Source: Cytophagales bacterium (GTDB lineage Bacteria; Bacteroidota; Bacteroidia; Cytophagales; Thermoflexibacteraceae). From it: DNA of 58,359 nt. A program made the position numbers and the translations under genes. Below are positions 17,169 through 26,867 of the stretch, piece after piece. Within the stretch, counting starts at the first letter, position 1. Each line of letters begins with the position of its first letter. The notes under the pieces were generated by a model that saw only the letters and a program-made list of their open reading frames with translations, ran no database searches and had not been told where the DNA came from. The stretch lies in the NCBI GenBank assembly GCA_013299115.1, contig JAAFKA010000029.1:1-58359 (forward strand), given 5' to 3'.

Positions 17169-18173
17169 ATGACAAGCACCATAGCAAACATACCTACGCA
17201 ACAAACGGCTACCCAAATCCGCAACGACTGGACAAGAGAGGAAATAGCCAACATTTATTATTCGCCTGTTTTTGACCTTCTATATAGGGCTGCCACTGTC
17301 CACCGCCAGTTTAACGATGCCCAAGAAGTGCAGGTTTGCACCTTGTTGTCGGTCAAAACAGGAGGTTGCCCCGAAGATTGTGCGTATTGTCCGCAAGCAG
17401 CTCGTTACCACACCAACGTAAAGGTACATAAATTGTTGGAGGTAAAAGAGGTGTTGGAAAAAGCAAGCGAAGCCCAAGCTGCGGGTAGCACCCGTTTTTG
17501 TATGGGGGCTGCATGGCGTGAAGTTCGGGACAACAAAGACTTCGACAAAGTGCTGGAAATGGTGCAAGGTGTAAACCAAATGGGCATGGAAGTATGCTGC
17601 ACTTTGGGTATGCTTTCGGCAGAACAAGCCCAGAAACTCAAAGAAGCTGGTTTGTATGCTTACAACCACAATTTGGATACCAGCGAAGAATATTACGACC
17701 AAGTAATTACTACTCGCAACTACGGCAACCGTTTGGATACGTTGGAAAATGTAAGAAAAGCTAAAATTTCGGTCTGTTCAGGCGGTATTATTGGTATGGG
17801 CGAAACCGAAGGAGATAGAATAGGAATGTTGCACACCTTAGCCACGTTGCCTGCCCACCCCGAATCTGTGCCTGTAAATGCCTTAGTGCCTGTGGAGGGA
17901 ACTCCGTTGGAAAGTCAAGAAAAAGTATCTGTTTGGGAAATGGTGCGTATGATTGCAACGGCAAGAATCATTATGCCAAAAACTATGGTGAGGTTGTCGG
18001 CGGGCAGAGTCCGCATGACTACTGAGGAACAGGCTTTGTGTTTTATGGCAGGTGCAAATTCTATTTTTGCGGGTGATAAATTATTGACTACGCCCAATCC
18101 AGAAGTAGATGCAGACAAACAACTTTTTGAGTTGTTGGGTTTGAAACCTCGCAAGGCTTTTAAAGGGGAGTAA
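17169..18173 (+). CDS. bioB: Biotin synthase
   Basis: Radical SAM enzyme inserting sulfur into dethiobiotin. The 334-residue protein has the radical SAM motif [12 protein letters not shown] (Cys at about 66, 70 and 73), the BioB-specific [34 protein letters not shown] and the C-terminal [31 protein letters not shown] (shown here as AGRVRM and [14 protein letters not shown]), which carries the Arg ligand of the [2Fe-2S] cluster. The length is normal. No other biotin gene is nearby. It is followed by a CTTTCGG/GGGGTTG repeat (18185-18240). Confidence 0.97.
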   Translation: MTSTIANIPTQQTATQIRNDWTREEIANIYYSPVFDLLYRAATVHRQFNDAQEVQVCTLLSVKTGGCPEDCAYCPQAARYHTNVKVHKLLEVKEVLEKASEAQAAGSTRFCMGAAWREVRDNKDFDKVLEMVQGVNQMGMEVCCTLGMLSAEQAQKLKEAGLYAYNHNLDTSEEYYDQVITTRNYGNRLDTLENVRKAKISVCSGGIIGMGETEGDRIGMLHTLATLPAHPESVPVNALVPVEGTPLESQEKVSVWEMVRMIATARIIMPKTMVRLSAGRVRMTTEEQALCFMAGANSIFAGDKLLTTPNPEVDADKQLFELLGLKPRKAFKGE

Positions 18174-18184
18174 TAAAAAAATAG

Positions 18185-18240
18185 TGTGCTTTCGGTTGCT
18201 ACAACCGAAAGTCCGTTGGGGTTGTAGCAACCCTCAACAC
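18185..18240 (+). repeat. CTTTCGGTTG and GGGGTTG hairpin pair
   Basis: The same two-hairpin unit as in the 61-bp repeat at 8701-8815, here as a single copy between bioB and mazG. Confidence 0.7.
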
Positions 18241-18274
18241 TGAAGTCTATGCTACAATAGAAAACACCAAACAA

Positions 18275-19072
18275 ATGGAACACCCAACTTCTTTACGTTA
18301 TGCTGAGGCTTTTGCTCGGCTGCTGCAAATTATGAACGAATTGCGTGAGCAATGCCCGTGGGACAAGAAACAAACCTTAGAAAGTTTGCGACACTTGACC
18401 ATAGAGGAAACTTACGAATTGTCTGATGCTATTCTGAACAATAATTTGGAGGAAATCAAAAAGGAGTTGGGCGACATTTTGTTGCATTTGGTTTTTTATG
18501 CCAAAATTGCAGACGAAAAGGCAGCTTTTGACATTGCTGATGTTATTCATACCTTGTGCGAAAAACTAATTCGCCGTCACCCACATATATATGGTGATGT
18601 GAAGGTGGAAAATGAGGAACAAGTCAAGCAAAATTGGGAGCAAATCAAGCTAAAAGAAAAAGGCAACGACTCGGTGTTGGGTGGTGTGCCGCAGTCTTTG
18701 CCAGCTTTGGTAAAGGCTATGCGAATACAAGAAAAAGCACGCGGGGCGGGGTTTGATTGGGACGAAAAAACGCAAGTTTGGGCAAAAGTGGAGGAAGAGC
18801 TGCAAGAATTTAAAGCCGAATTTAATCATACAGCTGACTTCGACGCAGCCAAAGCCGAAGGAGAATTTGGCGATTTGCTGTTTTCCTTAGTCAATTATGC
18901 TCGTTTTATAGACATCAATCCCGAAACAGCCTTAGAAAGAACCAATCGCAAATTTATCAGTCGTTTTCAATACTTGGAAAAAGAGGCTCGCAAGGCAGGT
19001 AAAGAACTAAAAGACATGACCTTAGCAGAAATGGACGAATATTGGAACAAAGCCAAAGAATTAAAGGTTTAG
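18275..19072 (+). CDS. mazG: Nucleoside triphosphate pyrophosphohydrolase MazG
   Basis: Hydrolyses (d)NTPs to NMP and pyrophosphate as a house-cleaning enzyme. The 265-residue protein has the tandem MazG domains. The first (about 15-110) includes CPWDKKQTLESL, the metal-binding E-E-x-x-E (IEETYELSD) and E-L-G-D. The second (about 165-255) includes EEELQEFKAEF and GEFGDLLFSLVNYAR. The length matches E. coli MazG. The stop is five bases before the preferred start of yqgE, so the two are probably co-transcribed. Confidence 0.93.
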   Translation: MEHPTSLRYAEAFARLLQIMNELREQCPWDKKQTLESLRHLTIEETYELSDAILNNNLEEIKKELGDILLHLVFYAKIADEKAAFDIADVIHTLCEKLIRRHPHIYGDVKVENEEQVKQNWEQIKLKEKGNDSVLGGVPQSLPALVKAMRIQEKARGAGFDWDEKTQVWAKVEEELQEFKAEFNHTADFDAAKAEGEFGDLLFSLVNYARFIDINPETALERTNRKFISRFQYLEKEARKAGKELKDMTLAEMDEYWNKAKELKV

Positions 19073-19077
19073 ACCAT

Positions 19078-19653
19078 ATGAATCTACACACTGCACCGCC
19101 TACGACTGCTGCCCTCACCATAGGTAGTTTGCTCATAGCACAGCCTCTTTTAGCCGATAAGCATTTCGAAAGAAGTGTGGTTTTGCTTTGCGAACACGCC
19201 GCCCAAAATGGTTCGTTTGGTTTTGTACTCAATAAAGCCACCGACCTACAAGTGGCAGAGTTGATAGAGGTGTCGAGTTTCGACCAGCCTGTTTATATTG
19301 GTGGTCCCGTAGAGCAAAATACTTTGCATTTTATTCATACCTTAAAAGACATACCCAAAGCCTTGCACCTGAAAGACGGCGTGTATTGGGGCGGAGATTT
19401 CGAATATGTAAAAAGTTTGGCTATTGCCAACCAACTAAGACCAGAAAACAGTCGTTTTTTTGTCGGTTACAGTGGTTGGGGACAACACCAATTAGAAACC
19501 GAAGTGAAGGAACAGGCTTGGTTGGTGGTGGAGCATGACCTCCGCAGCATTTTTGATAACGACCCCGACAAGTTGTGGCAAGTTCTTTTGAAAAGTTTGG
19601 GTGGGCAATATAAGTTTTTTGCAAATTATCCCAAAGACCCAAAATTGAATTAG
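19078..19653 (+). CDS. yqgE: YqgE/AlgH family protein
   Basis: A 191-residue soluble protein of the UPF0301 family, recognisable by GSLLIAQPLLADKHFERSVVL (blocks GSLLIAQP and FERSVVLL), GSFGFVLNKAT, VYIGGPVEQNTLHF and FVGYSGWGQHQLETE. The molecular function is unresolved in the family. I chose the ATG at 19078 because a start at 19042 would overlap mazG and add a non-homologous leader. It is the downstream partner of mazG and is convergent with rnz. Confidence 0.9.
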   Translation: MNLHTAPPTTAALTIGSLLIAQPLLADKHFERSVVLLCEHAAQNGSFGFVLNKATDLQVAELIEVSSFDQPVYIGGPVEQNTLHFIHTLKDIPKALHLKDGVYWGGDFEYVKSLAIANQLRPENSRFFVGYSGWGQHQLETEVKEQAWLVVEHDLRSIFDNDPDKLWQVLLKSLGGQYKFFANYPKDPKLN

Positions 19654-19678
19654 GTTTGCTATGCTGATAAGCTCTAAT

Positions 19679-20605
19679 TTACACCTCAAAACTTTCGCCC
19701 TCTGTTGCCAGTTGCGTAGCAGGAAAAACAGCCTGTGCTTCTTGCAATAAGCCGTCTAACTCTCGATAACGAGCCGAAAAATGCCCTATCAATAGTTTTT
19801 TGCATTGACTTTGGTGGGCTATGGAGGCAGCTTGGGCTGCTGTACTGTGCATTCTATCTTGGGCTGCAATGGTTTTGTCTTCCATGTAGGTAGCCTCGTG
19901 GTAGAGCAAATCTGCACCAGCCAACGCATGTATCATAGCCTCATTGTAAACCGTATCTGAACAAAAAACATATTTTTTGGGCTTTGCACCTTCGGTAGTC
20001 AAACTTTCATTGGCTATGGTTTCGTTGTTCCACTCTATATTTTTGCCGTTTTTGAGGTCGTGTAGCAAAGGATAAGGCAAGTTGGGTGGCAGTTTTTCTT
20101 TGATAATTTTTCGCTGTTGAGGTTTCTCCTCAAAAGAAAACCCCCAACAAGGCAGGCTATGTTTCATTGGTATAGCCTTGATTTGCAGGTCGTTGTCTTC
20201 CCACAAAATAGGATTTTCAGGTGTTGGCTCTCCCTTAAAAAAATCCTCTATGGGCTGAAACAACACAGGGTATTGCAAAACTGTATGCGAATATTTGAAT
20301 TGCAAAGTCAAAATTTCTAAGGTGGCAGCAGGGGCAAACAAATGCAAAGGTTCTGTTCTATCACTCATACCAAAGGAGCAAAGCAAACCTGCCAGCCCAA
20401 ACCAATGGTCGCCATGCAGGTGGCTGATGAAAATATGCCCTATTTTGCTACTTCGAATTTTGTATTTTTGAAACTGTAATTGCGTGCCTTCGCCACAGTC
20501 TAACAAAAAAAGCCTGTCGTGGTGATTGACTACTTGGGAAGTTTGGTTTCTACCAAACGCAGGCATAGCAGCACTGCTGCCCAAAATGGTGGTGTGGAAA
20601 TTCAT
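19679..20605 (-). CDS. rnz: Ribonuclease Z
   Basis: Metallo-beta-lactamase-fold endonuclease that matures tRNA 3' ends. From the ATG at 20605 it is 308 residues and starts with the family N-terminus (FHTTILGSSAAMPAFGRNQTS). It has the metal motif SHLHGDHWFGLAGLL, the phosphate-binding loop, YVFCSDTVYNEAM, LLYHEATYM and the C-terminal GHFSARY. A longer in-frame start at 20764 adds about 53 hydrophobic, non-homologous residues and is rejected. Confidence 0.93.
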   Translation of the reverse strand: MNFHTTILGSSAAMPAFGRNQTSQVVNHHDRLFLLDCGEGTQLQFQKYKIRSSKIGHIFISHLHGDHWFGLAGLLCSFGMSDRTEPLHLFAPAATLEILTLQFKYSHTVLQYPVLFQPIEDFFKGEPTPENPILWEDNDLQIKAIPMKHSLPCWGFSFEEKPQQRKIIKEKLPPNLPYPLLHDLKNGKNIEWNNETIANESLTTEGAKPKKYVFCSDTVYNEAMIHALAGADLLYHEATYMEDKTIAAQDRMHSTAAQAASIAHQSQCKKLLIGHFSARYRELDGLLQEAQAVFPATQLATEGESFEV

Positions 20606-20676
20606 AGGTGCTAAATTACATCTTTTTTGGGTTAAAATCAAAGTAAGTAATAAGACAATATTATTGTTTTCGGTAG

Positions 20677-21084
20677 TTGATAGAGAGGTTTCATTATGTG
20701 TTAAAACGGGCAAGAAAAATTGAGGATTTGCAAATAGTGAATAGTAGTGCCTTAAAAAATGCAATTATTTTACAGTCTTGGTTGGCCTGTCGCATCTGTA
20801 GTTTGTGCTATGAGGCAAGGGTAAATGGTGAGCAGCCGCTACAAAATACACAATTTGAGGAGCAAGATTACAATATTGCCTACCAATATTTGACTACGAT
20901 TAAGAAAAATAAAATTACCAAACCAGCAAAGCCCACACTATTGGACTTTGCTCGTTTGATAGCCATATTGGGTGGTAGTAATTTACAAAAAAATAGACCT
21001 CTTGGAGTGGTAGCTTTATATAGAGGACAGCAAGTATTTGAAAATTTAAAACAAGGATACCTTTTAGCGAAAACTTGTGGGTAA
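20677..21084 (+). pseudogene. IS4-type transposase C-terminal remnant
   Basis: A 135-residue reading frame that begins inside a transposase. IERFHYVLKRARKIEDLQI matches the E-(6)-K block of IS4-family DDE transposases, and LLDFARLIAILGG plus GVVALYRGQQVFENLKQG matches their C-terminal end. The first two catalytic aspartates and more than half of the protein are missing. No intact inverted repeats were found. The frame opens at a TTG and has no ATG upstream. The following 180 bases contain no gene; a short minus-strand frame near 21132-21200 (YANTLEEFVKKMNFCLLFS) may be the end of another relic. Confidence 0.7.
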
Positions 21085-21269
21085 TCGATAGGCTTTTAAA
21101 GTGTCCGATAAATTTGTCCATTTAATTAACTTTGCTGAAAAGCAGGCAAAAATTCATTTTTTTTACAAACTCCTCTAAGGTGTTGGCGTAGTCTATTGTT
21201 AAAATAGCTGATTAGTTTTGCCTTTGTGCTTACTATCTTGTAAATTGTACTAAATTTAATATTCAAACA

Positions 21270-21965
21270 ATGGAAAAATATCTTATTACCGTCCTACTAT
21301 TTTGGTTTTATTTAGTGGCTGCTGCCCAAGATGCCAATACAATGCAACAAACAATGGGTACGCCAATGTCGCGTAACAATACGTGGTTGTACGAAACAAA
21401 CAATAATTTTGCTACCGAAGGCACTCCTCTTTGGAATACCTCGTGGAAAGAAGGCTGGCTGACAGACAACAAAGGGAAAAAATATGACAAAATTTTGCTC
21501 AAATACAATATTTTGCAAGGCGAAGTGATGTTTAAAACCTCTAAAGGTGATTCTCTTTTAGCATATAGTGCCCTTACTTCGGGTTTTGGCTTTTATGGCA
21601 CAATATTAGTCAGTTTCCAAAAAATTGCAGAAAACCCTAAGCAGCCTAACACTACTTTTTTTGCAGAGGTCATACACGAAGGCAAAAAAGTAAGTTTGTG
21701 GAAAAGACATCTCAAAAAGTTTATCAAAGCACCTAAATTAGAGGGCTATGGCACGCAGCAACCCAATCAATACCAAACAGATTATGTCTATTTTTTGCAA
21801 AAAGCTGATGGCGAAAAAATTAGTATTCAGCCAAAGAAAAAAAACTTTTTGAAACAATTAACAGACAAAACTCCTGAATTAGAGAAGTTTTTAGCGGAGA
21901 ATAAAATTGATTTTTCCAAAGATGAAGACCTACAAAAATTCTTAACTTTTTACGAAAGTTTGTAA
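21270..21965 (+). CDS. Secreted protein of unknown function
   Basis: 231 residues with a clear signal peptide (about 1-19, cleavage near AAAQD). The mature part starts with a Q/N/T-rich stretch and then a compact beta-rich region (GTPLWNTSWKEGWL, KKYDKILLKYNILQGEVMFKT), resembling small exported proteins common in Bacteroidota that I cannot name. It ends in a lysine-rich helix (LEKFLAENKIDFSKDEDLQKF). The last 16 bases overlap the end of the convergent GT2 gene. Confidence 0.65.
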   Translation: MEKYLITVLLFWFYLVAAAQDANTMQQTMGTPMSRNNTWLYETNNNFATEGTPLWNTSWKEGWLTDNKGKKYDKILLKYNILQGEVMFKTSKGDSLLAYSALTSGFGFYGTILVSFQKIAENPKQPNTTFFAEVIHEGKKVSLWKRHLKKFIKAPKLEGYGTQQPNQYQTDYVYFLQKADGEKISIQPKKKNFLKQLTDKTPELEKFLAENKIDFSKDEDLQKFLTFYESL

Positions 21966-22960
21966 AATTTCCTTGCAAAACTTACTGCTAATCTTGCCTT
22001 TATCATAAAAGGTAGCAAAGCCGTTGGTGTTGCATGGGCATAAATTTGGTAAGCCTCCTTGCCACAAGACAGGTGCATAGCTGTTAGTTTGTGCCAAATT
22101 TCGGCTATGACAGTTTCAAAGGCTTTTTGAGCATAAATTTTAGTTTGTGCTTGCGTTTGTAGCAAAAGCCCCAACCATTGGCTACTTTTTTCGTACAACA
22201 ATAAATCAGGTTGGTATTGGTAATGCACCAAATTTTTGTGCAGTTCTAATTCGGTTGCCGTTGGGTCTATACCCAAACGAATAAGTTGTTGGTGCAAAAT
22301 GGTAGTGGTGTGGTTTTGTTGCAAAATACTTTGTTGTTGGCTGATGTTTTGGTTGTGTTGGTGGTAAATAGCCAAAACTTCAGGGAGATTTGCCACAGGA
22401 AACTGCTTGGCAAGCTGCACCCACAGGGCATAATCCTCCGCAGGAGCAAAAGCAGCTTGATAGTGCAGCCCCTCCAAACAGGTTTTGCGAACCATTGTGG
22501 TAGATTGAATAAAGCAATTTTGAAAAAGCAACCAAACAGGCAAAGCAGCAGTTTGGGTTTTGGGCGTAAAGGTGTGCAACATTTTGTTTTCTTGTTGGCA
22601 ACTTGCAAAACTACCCAACAAAGCAATTTTTGGGTGCTTTTCCATATACGCCACTTGCTTTGCCAACCGCAAAGGCAGGGCTTCATCATCTGCATCGAGC
22701 CACGCCAAATACTTACCTTGGGCTTCGGCTATCCCTCTGTTGCGCGTAGCAGCCAATCCTCGATTGGTTTGGTCTATGAGCCTAATTTTTTGGTGTGCCT
22801 CAGCTAATTTTTGGGCTATCGCAAGGCTTTGGTCTGTCGAGCCGTCATTGATAAGCAACAATTCATAATTTTGGTAAGTCTGTTGCAAAATACTCTGCAC
22901 AGCCCTTGCCAAAAATTTTTCGGCATTATAAAAAGGTATGATGACCGAAATTGTGGGCAT
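21950..22960 (-). CDS. GT2 family glycosyltransferase
   Basis: A 336-residue glycosyltransferase with an N-terminal GT-A domain: ISVIIPFYNAEKFL, LLINDGSTDQSL, TNRGLAATRNRGI and YLAWLDADDEALP (the D-x-D). The C-terminal 130 residues are less conserved and leucine/glutamine-rich. The acceptor is unknown; surface polysaccharide or glycoprotein glycosylation is plausible. It is the last gene on the minus strand of the accessory region and follows the TIR gene by about 100 bases. Confidence 0.82.
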   Translation of the reverse strand: MPTISVIIPFYNAEKFLARAVQSILQQTYQNYELLLINDGSTDQSLAIAQKLAEAHQKIRLIDQTNRGLAATRNRGIAEAQGKYLAWLDADDEALPLRLAKQVAYMEKHPKIALLGSFASCQQENKMLHTFTPKTQTAALPVWLLFQNCFIQSTTMVRKTCLEGLHYQAAFAPAEDYALWVQLAKQFPVANLPEVLAIYHQHNQNISQQQSILQQNHTTTILHQQLIRLGIDPTATELELHKNLVHYQYQPDLLLYEKSSQWLGLLLQTQAQTKIYAQKAFETVIAEIWHKLTAMHLSCGKEAYQIYAHATPTALLPFMIKARLAVSFARKFYKLS

Positions 22961-23062
22961 TTTTTTAGTGAATTATTGTAAACCTTAGTTCAATGCCATC
23001 ATTATTCCTATTCCACAAAAATTGTCGGACAATCAAAATTTTAAAAGAACTCACTGCTTATT

Positions 23063-26000
23063 TCATTCCTTCGGCAGAAAAGCTGTTTGCAACTTGTGCC
23101 AAATCCACCACAATTCGGATTTGGTGATGAAGTAAAAAGCCACCAAACCAAGAACTAAAAAGAAAATAAAGCCAAAGAAACTCATAAAATACACGACAAG
23201 CAAAAAGAAAATATAGTTTACTAAAAAACCATAGCCAAACATTTTTTTCCAACGTCTTTTAAACAGAGAATAGACCGCAAAACCCGCAAGGGCAAGGGTA
23301 AACAATGTCGCAATGCCGAAAGTAAACTCCTCAACGCCTAAGCCTGTATAAAACATTAACACATCGTTGAAAGTGGTTTTGCTGATGCCATAAGCCTGTA
23401 TGTCTAAGGTGGGCAAATAGACCGAATTGTTGGGCAATGAGGTACTAAATAACTCGTTGGCATCGTTAGTTGCTTTGAAACCTGCTCGGTGTTGGCTGCT
23501 GTTGAGTTGCCAAAAACGGAGGTTATAGTTGTTGTCAAAGGTCAAGACTTCGGGAGAATTGTGCATTTTTTTCACCCATTTTAGCGGTACGTCATGGTAA
23601 AAATAGTTGTTTGCATAGCCTTGTTTGGTGTTAAAAACAATCACATCATTCAAAGTGCGAACAATCAACAAAGTATCTTCTGCAAATTCTATCTGTTCGG
23701 CATAATTATTCAAAAGTCCATAGCGGAGGCTGTCTGCAAAGTTTTTAAGGGGCAACAAATACAGCGTACTGTCTGCCAACACCGCTGCAAGTTCTTTGTC
23801 GTTGTTGTTCAACTTTATTTGCTGAATAAAGCTACCTGTTTTGACCGACCACTGTTGTTCGCCTTTGCGGTTAAGACTCGTAATCGTATCGCCAATATAG
23901 CCAATGAGTTGCTCGCCATCTTTGGAAATTACTGCCGAACTAAACAACATAGGCTTTTTCCATTCGGCTTGCCACGTGTCCATGTTCCAAAAATTCATAG
24001 TATAGGTTTCGTCTTTCTCCCTCACTTGTACCAAGGCATGGGTCAAATTGTTGGTGAGTACGTCTGAAATATTGATAAAAAATTCAGCATTGTCGGTTAG
24101 TTTTTTAGATTTTTTGGTTGCAATATCATAAACAGTATTCAAATTTCCAGAGAAAATTATCTTTTTGCCGTCTGCCGAAAAATGCACATTTTCGCCATAG
24201 CTGGATTCAAAATCTCGTACAAATTCGCCTTTGTTGGTGTATAGTTGCAAAGCCTCCTTGCTAAAAAAACCTGTTTCAGATTTTACCAACAAATATTTAT
24301 TATCGGGTGAAGCCAACACGTACTCTATGTTTTGTTTGACCGAAAATTTTAGTTTTTCCACAAAATTGGTGTCCAAAACCCTGATAGTTCCTGCCCCCAC
24401 TTTCTCTTTTTCTGTGCTATATTCATAAATTTCTTGTTGGTTGGCAGACAAAACCAATTCTTTTTTGTTGCTATTATACAACATACCATAAATATCTGCA
24501 CTTTCTTTGAGGGTTGCCAAAGCCAAATTGCCTACATCAACCGCAGATTGAGTAAAATGATTATTGGGGTTTTCCTGTCCACGTTGATACACAATTTCGG
24601 CTGCCCTGACCGACATCACCGCATCTTTATATACATTTCGCTGGGCTATGTTGAGCAAAAAGTTGGTTTCTGACAAGTCTTTTTGCATATTGGCTGTCAA
24701 ATAAGCCACCAACGAAACCACCAAAGCCACCATAGAAAAGCCAAACAAACCCCGCAGTTGCCTGATGGTGTTGATTTCCTTTTTTCGGGCTGCTGCCACC
24801 GCCTTGCGACTTTCGGCTATAAATTTTTGTTGCAAATCTGTTGGTTCGGGGTATTTTTTCTGCTGCACCGCCTCTGCCAACCACGCCTCCGCACTCGCCA
24901 CTTCTGCCCCACGCAAAAGCAATTCTGTTTTTTGGTTGTATTTACTCCAATCTGCTGCTTTGCGTCCCCAGTTGGTGTGGCTTTTCACGTACTCTGCATC
25001 AGATTTTAGGCTGCGGTACAGTTGCTCAAAGCCTTTTTCGTAGCTGTGCGAGGGGCGAAGGTCAATCCACTGCACTTGGCTCAACTTGGGCAAAGATTTA
25101 AAAACTTCCTTGCTTTCATTGTCCAAAGTTTCTACTAAAACGGTGCTAATTCTTTTGTTTAATTGGACTGCATACTCCACTTCACCCTTGCAATAAGGCG
25201 AATTAATAGATTTTGGCGAAATGAGGAACAAAAAATTGTCCGATTGGGCTATGCCATTGCGAATTTCCTCCTCAAAATTGGTAGCTCCAACAGGAATACT
25301 CTCTTGGTCAAACCACGTGGTTGTCCCCAAAGTTTGGAGGTCAGTATTGATTTTTCGGGCAAAATCTCCATCATTTCGGGAATAAGAAACAAAAACATCA
25401 GAATTGAGGTTGCCAATTTTTGCTATGCTTGCCTCAATAAATTGTTGGTGCAGGGGCAAAGGTTTGTGTGGCTTGGTGCTGCCTGCTTTTAGCCAATTTC
25501 GGGCATTTGCCAACAAATTGCCTTGCAATAAAATACTGTCGTTGTAGTTTTGGCGTTGCCATTTCAGGGCTTGGCACAAAAAAGTGCGGTGCTGCTCATA
25601 ATAACCATCTTCGGTGTGAATTTCTTTTAAAATATCTGCCAAATCCCTTTCATAATCCACAGGATTGGTGTTGTTTGTAAAATCTATGTATTGCAGTTTG
25701 CTGATAAACGGATTTTCTTGCAACAGGCGAGGGTTTTCCAAATTTTCTATCAACAAAGGAATAATTTTTTTGTTCAATGAATTAGCATAGTGCAATTCTT
25801 TCAAGCACCAATCGGATTGCAGCGAAGCATTGGTGATGAAAAAAAGCATATATTTTGACTGTTCAATGCCCTGAAAAATTGCCTCCTCAAAGTTTTTTCC
25901 TTTGGCTATGTCTTTGTGGTGCAGCCAAGTGGTTACTAAATGTTGCGATAAACTATGATAGACCTCATCACGCAAATCACGACTTTCAGTGTCGTAAGAA

Positions 26001-26854
26001 ATGAAAACATCGGTGAGTAAGTTTTCTGCATTTTTGCGACTTTCGCAAATAAATTCGCCATGCAAATTGGAAATATTGCAAGGAGGCAAGTCGGGTTTCA
26101 CAAAGTCGGTTAAAATCCACTCCTCCGCCTTTTTGCGGTCTGCCCCCACCAGCAAATAACCCACTTCTTTGTTGCCTTTTTGCCACCGCAGAGCCTGCTG
26201 CAAAATGATGGTTTGCTGCTGTACGTAGTCTTTGTGTTTGCCGACCAACCGCAAAACAGCTTCGACTACACTTTCTAAGTCGTCTATGCTTTTGCCAAAA
26301 GTTGGGAATTTGTAGGATTTGAGGTAGTCGGGTTGGTCGTGTTTAAACCAAGAGTTTTCGTAGCTTGCCTGCCAATCAAAAATAGCTTTTAGTTCTTCGG
26401 GTGTGTATTCCTCACGTGCATAGACCCAATCTGCTTTGCCGAGCAAGGCGTGGCTGCGTTTCAGCACGTCTAATTCGGTGTTGATTTCTACGCCTTTGAT
26501 GCCATAAGTTTGGTAAAAATTTATCATCACTTGCTTATCTCCTGCCGACAATTCCTTTGGTGGTGTATCAAAAAGCACAATTTGGGCTAAGGGAATAATC
26601 CTTTTGCCGAGCAACCGAGCATATTCCAACTCCACCAAACAGTAGGGTGAAGTCATGCAACGCGGCGCCATGACGTAGGCAAAGTTATGGGCAGACTCTA
26701 TGCCATGCCAAATCCGTTGCGAATAATCATCTCCATCGGGAATGTTTACCTTGTCGAACCATGCTTCGTAGCCCGCCAATTTGACAAGTTGGTGCAGTCT
26801 GCCTACAAAAACAAGGCTTTCCCGTCTGCCGTAGGAAATAAAAAGGTCTTTCAT
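23063..26854 (-). CDS. Giant membrane protein with three TIR domains and a beta-propeller-like sensor
   Basis: 1263 residues from the ATG at 26854 (a TTG start 11 codons earlier overlaps the upstream gene). There are three TIR domains, at about 1-95, 281-395 and 485-605, each starting with a D/V-F-I/V-S-Y strand. Each keeps the acidic residue expected for NADase activity (CLVELEYA E75, CLKELHYA E353, CKGEVEYA E558). Each TIR is followed by a similar alpha-helical module (QALRWQ..LLVGAD..AEEWI; QALKWQ..LLQGN..ARNWL; AADWSK..LLRGAE..AEAWL), so the TIR-plus-module unit is triplicated. A transmembrane helix follows (about 701-721), then a beta-strand-rich, propeller-like region (about 795-1120) and two or three C-terminal membrane segments. 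It is in an operon with the DUF1016 gene 13 bases upstream. The likely role is a stress- or phage-responsive effector (inference). Confidence 0.85.
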   Translation of the reverse strand: MKDLFISYGRRESLVFVGRLHQLVKLAGYEAWFDKVNIPDGDDYSQRIWHGIESAHNFAYVMAPRCMTSPYCLVELEYARLLGKRIIPLAQIVLFDTPPKELSAGDKQVMINFYQTYGIKGVEINTELDVLKRSHALLGKADWVYAREEYTPEELKAIFDWQASYENSWFKHDQPDYLKSYKFPTFGKSIDDLESVVEAVLRLVGKHKDYVQQQTIILQQALRWQKGNKEVGYLLVGADRKKAEEWILTDFVKPDLPPCNISNLHGEFICESRKNAENLLTDVFISYDTESRDLRDEVYHSLSQHLVTTWLHHKDIAKGKNFEEAIFQGIEQSKYMLFFITNASLQSDWCLKELHYANSLNKKIIPLLIENLENPRLLQENPFISKLQYIDFTNNTNPVDYERDLADILKEIHTEDGYYEQHRTFLCQALKWQRQNYNDSILLQGNLLANARNWLKAGSTKPHKPLPLHQQFIEASIAKIGNLNSDVFVSYSRNDGDFARKINTDLQTLGTTTWFDQESIPVGATNFEEEIRNGIAQSDNFLFLISPKSINSPYCKGEVEYAVQLNKRISTVLVETLDNESKEVFKSLPKLSQVQWIDLRPSHSYEKGFEQLYRSLKSDAEYVKSHTNWGRKAADWSKYNQKTELLLRGAEVASAEAWLAEAVQQKKYPEPTDLQQKFIAESRKAVAAARKKEINTIRQLRGLFGFSMVALVVSLVAYLTANMQKDLSETNFLLNIAQRNVYKDAVMSVRAAEIVYQRGQENPNNHFTQSAVDVGNLALATLKESADIYGMLYNSNKKELVLSANQQEIYEYSTEKEKVGAGTIRVLDTNFVEKLKFSVKQNIEYVLASPDNKYLLVKSETGFFSKEALQLYTNKGEFVRDFESSYGENVHFSADGKKIIFSGNLNTVYDIATKKSKKLTDNAEFFINISDVLTNNLTHALVQVREKDETYTMNFWNMDTWQAEWKKPMLFSSAVISKDGEQLIGYIGDTITSLNRKGEQQWSVKTGSFIQQIKLNNNDKELAAVLADSTLYLLPLKNFADSLRYGLLNNYAEQIEFAEDTLLIVRTLNDVIVFNTKQGYANNYFYHDVPLKWVKKMHNSPEVLTFDNNYNLRFWQLNSSQHRAGFKATNDANELFSTSLPNNSVYLPTLDIQAYGISKTTFNDVLMFYTGLGVEEFTFGIATLFTLALAGFAVYSLFKRRWKKMFGYGFLVNYIFFLLVVYFMSFFGFIFFLVLGLVAFYFITKSELWWIWHKLQTAFLPKE

Positions 26855-26867
26855 TGCAAGAAAAAAG

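Noticed and set aside
19042-19077. Upstream start for yqgE overlapping mazG
   Set aside because: The family N-terminus fits the ATG at 19078; the extra residues are unlike homologues.
20606-20764. N-terminal extension of RNase Z
   Set aside because: RNase Z begins at the beta strand FHTTILG; the extension is hydrophobic and unconserved.
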